Shown in pieces: positions 4,484-5,796 of a DNA stretch of 5,796 nucleotides; within the stretch, counting starts at the first letter, position 1; every line of letters begins with the position of its first letter. Under the pieces are notes generated by a model that saw nothing but the letters and a program-made list of their open reading frames with translations, did no database searches and was not told the origin of the DNA. The stretch comes from an uncultured Oscillospiraceae bacterium (GTDB taxonomy: Bacteria; Bacillota; Clostridia; Oscillospirales; Ruminococcaceae): contig CAKTCT010000075.1 in the NCBI GenBank assembly GCA_934539585.1, forward strand, positions 1-5,796. Direction: 5' to 3'. Made by a program: the position numbers and the translations under genes.

Positions 4484-5796
4484 TTATTCTTCCGCGGACC
4501 GTCTGCGTTTCACCGCAGCCAGTCCCAGGTAGGCCGCGAGAAAAACGCTCAGGGGGAGGCACCACAGGTCTAGAGGACGGCCGGTTTTCGGCGGCTGCTC
4601 CTGGTGGTCCTGCTGGTCGGGGTCGGTCTGGCCCGGCGTGGTTCCCGGAGCAGCGCCGTACTTTTCGATGAAGCGCCGCAGCATGGCGACCGCGTCGCCC
4701 CTGCTGGCGGTGTCCTGGGGATTCAGCCCCTCCTCCAGCAGGCCGCCGCAGACCGCCCAGGCCATGGCGTCCGGGGCGGAGTCATAGCCCTTGTATTCGG
4801 CGTAGCGGTAGAACAATTCAGCCAGCTCCCGGTAGGTCAGGGAGGCGTCGGGGTCGCAGTCTTTCCGGAGGATTCCGGCCTTTTTGGCCCATTGGACGCT
4901 GTCCTCGGAGGGGCTGCCCTCCATGCGCCAGAAGATGTCGGCCAGCATCCGGCCGGTGACGTCATCGTTGGGGGCAAAGGTCCCGCCGGTCCCGGTGAGG
5001 AGCCCTTTTTCCCAGACGAAGCGGATGTCTTCATAGAACCGGTCCGAGGGGTCCACATCGGAGAAGATGGGGTCGGAGACGGCCTTCCAGCCCGCGTAAA
5101 CCGTGACATTTCGGGTCAGGCGAAGGGCCGTGACGGGTTCGGTCAGGGTCGCGTCCCGGTACCAGCCGGTGAAGGTGAAGCCGTCCTTTTCCGGGGCGTA
5201 TGCCGTCAGCTCCACCGTGGCGCCAAATCTTACCCGGACCGCCGGGATGGAACTTCCGCCGTTGGATTCAAAGGTCAGGGTGCAGAGGCTGGGAGAAACC
5301 TCCCCGCCCTCCTCGGTGGCCGGGATTTCCTGGGTCTCTGTGTAGCCGCAGACGACACAGCTCCGTTCCTTTTCGCCGGGCTGGGTCGCAGTGGGCTCCA
5401 GATTTACGGTCCAAGAACCGAAAGTATGGTTTGCACGATCCTGGATGCTGGCGGGTTTGTTGGGGCAATTGGGGTCGGTGCAGGCGTGCCAGTGGGAGGT
5501 TTCGTCCATGCTCCAATCGCCGTAGGTGTGCTCATGAGCGGGCGGAGTGATGGTCCGCTGATAGCCGCAGATATCGCAGGTGACGTCGGTATCACTGTCG
5601 TAGACGTGATTCGCCCGGTCCCGGATGCTGGCGAGCTTATCGGGGCAATCAAGGTCGGTGCAAGTGTGCCAGTGGGAGGTTTCGTCCGTGCTCCAATTGC
5701 CGTAGGTGTGCTCATGGGTGGGCGGAGTGATGGTCCGCTGATAGCCGCAGATATCGCAGGTGACGTCGGTATCACTGTCGTAGACGTGATTCGCCC
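4484..5796 (-). CDS. Surface protein with Cys/His-rich repeats, InlB-type B-repeat, three SLH domains and PPKTG sorting signal (N-terminus beyond window)
   Basis: The frame is open from the right edge to TAA 4486-4484; 436 residues are visible and the true start lies outside. Numbering from the edge: two 60-residue repeats (3-62 and 63-122) with CDICGY, HEHTYG.W and HWH.C....C; a shorter related unit with CVVCGY (123-160); an InlB/Flg_new-type B-repeat (about 170-238, FESNGGSSIP...GWY...VYAGWK); three SLH domains (244-293, 296-336, 342-380), which in known proteins bind cell-wall secondary polymers; a Gln/Asp/Pro linker; PPKTG (401-405), a hydrophobic helix (408-428) and KRRR. The C-terminus resembles a sortase signal of the (S/P)PxTG type. 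The protein is therefore extracellular and wall-attached, with the repeats as a probable stalk. An ATG at 5509 could be taken as a start, but it falls mid-repeat and has no Shine-Dalgarno. Ligand and function are unknown. Confidence 0.92.
   Translation of the reverse strand, partial: ANHVYDSDTDVTCDICGYQRTITPPTHEHTYGNWSTDETSHWHTCTDLDCPDKLASIRDRANHVYDSDTDVTCDICGYQRTITPPAHEHTYGDWSMDETSHWHACTDPNCPNKPASIQDRANHTFGSWTVNLEPTATQPGEKERSCVVCGYTETQEIPATEEGGEVSPSLCTLTFESNGGSSIPAVRVRFGATVELTAYAPEKDGFTFTGWYRDATLTEPVTALRLTRNVTVYAGWKAVSDPIFSDVDPSDRFYEDIRFVWEKGLLTGTGGTFAPNDDVTGRMLADIFWRMEGSPSEDSVQWAKKAGILRKDCDPDASLTYRELAELFYRYAEYKGYDSAPDAMAWAVCGGLLEEGLNPQDTASRGDAVAMLRRFIEKYGAAPGTTPGQTDPDQQDHQEQPPKTGRPLDLWCLPLSVFLAAYLGLAAVKRRRSAEE
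5428..5607 (-). repeat. 180-base tandem repeat, inner copy (60-residue Cys/His unit)
   Basis: In-frame partner of 5608-5787. Positions 5540-5616 equal 5720-5796 base for base over 77 bases, up to the window edge. The rest of the unit differs at scattered sites, mostly in the CPNK/CPDK segment. Confidence 0.9.
5608..5787 (-). repeat. 180-base tandem repeat, outer copy (60-residue Cys/His unit)
   Basis: Second visible unit of the surface-protein array. Matching sequence continues to the window end, so further units probably lie beyond it. Each unit keeps Cys-x2-Cys, His-x-His, His-Trp-His-x-Cys and Cys-x4-Cys spacing. Confidence 0.9.

Noticed and set aside
5507..5509. ATG as start of the surface protein
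   Set aside because: The frame stays open upstream to the window edge and the codon falls inside a repeat (the other unit has Thr there), so the gene is truncated rather than short.

Overview
This GC-rich window most resembles a fermentative, gut-type clostridial genome such as an Oscillospiraceae relative. That is an inference from gene content: an HdrB-like redox subunit, a class II fumarase, an LDH/MDH-family dehydrogenase, and an S-layer-homology surface protein with clostridial-style Cys-rich and B-repeat modules. GGAGG-type ribosome-binding sites precede the internal genes. No rRNA, tRNA, CRISPR array, transposase or phage gene was seen.

The left half (1-2960, minus strand) is a tight operon read leftwards: LDH/MDH-family dehydrogenase (2013-2960), fumarase fumC (606-1982), then an HdrB-like CCG-domain protein (1-581) that runs off the left edge. 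Gaps are 30 and 24 bases. The dehydrogenase is LDH-like in most motifs but has Arg at the position that selects oxaloacetate over pyruvate. If it is a malate dehydrogenase, the operon encodes oxaloacetate to malate to fumarate, and the HdrB-like protein may pass electrons to a fumarate reductase or another soluble redox complex encoded further left.

The operon's control region (2961-3153) is rich in signals. It has a perfect TTGACA-17-TATAAT promoter, a Rex-like redox operator (12 of 14 defined positions) over the -35 box, a 12-base palindrome over the -10 and start region, and a leader of about 145 bases. Within the leader is a hairpin followed by six U, which looks like a leader terminator.

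On the plus strand, a short gene (3327-3632) with its own promoter encodes an unrecognised 101-residue protein with two hydrophobic segments. Behind it lies about 800 bases (3633-4443) without a convincing gene, made of degenerate tandem duplications: a copy of the small gene's 3' end displaced by 264 bases, a 185-base-offset duplication with a conserved hairpin, and four copies of a roughly 40-base core.

The right part (4484-5796, minus strand) is the C-terminal portion of a large surface protein: 60-residue Cys/His repeats, an InlB-type B-repeat, three SLH domains, and a PPKTG-type sorting signal with membrane helix and basic tail. Its start lies beyond the right edge. A strong hairpin (4444-4473) separates it from the repeat zone.
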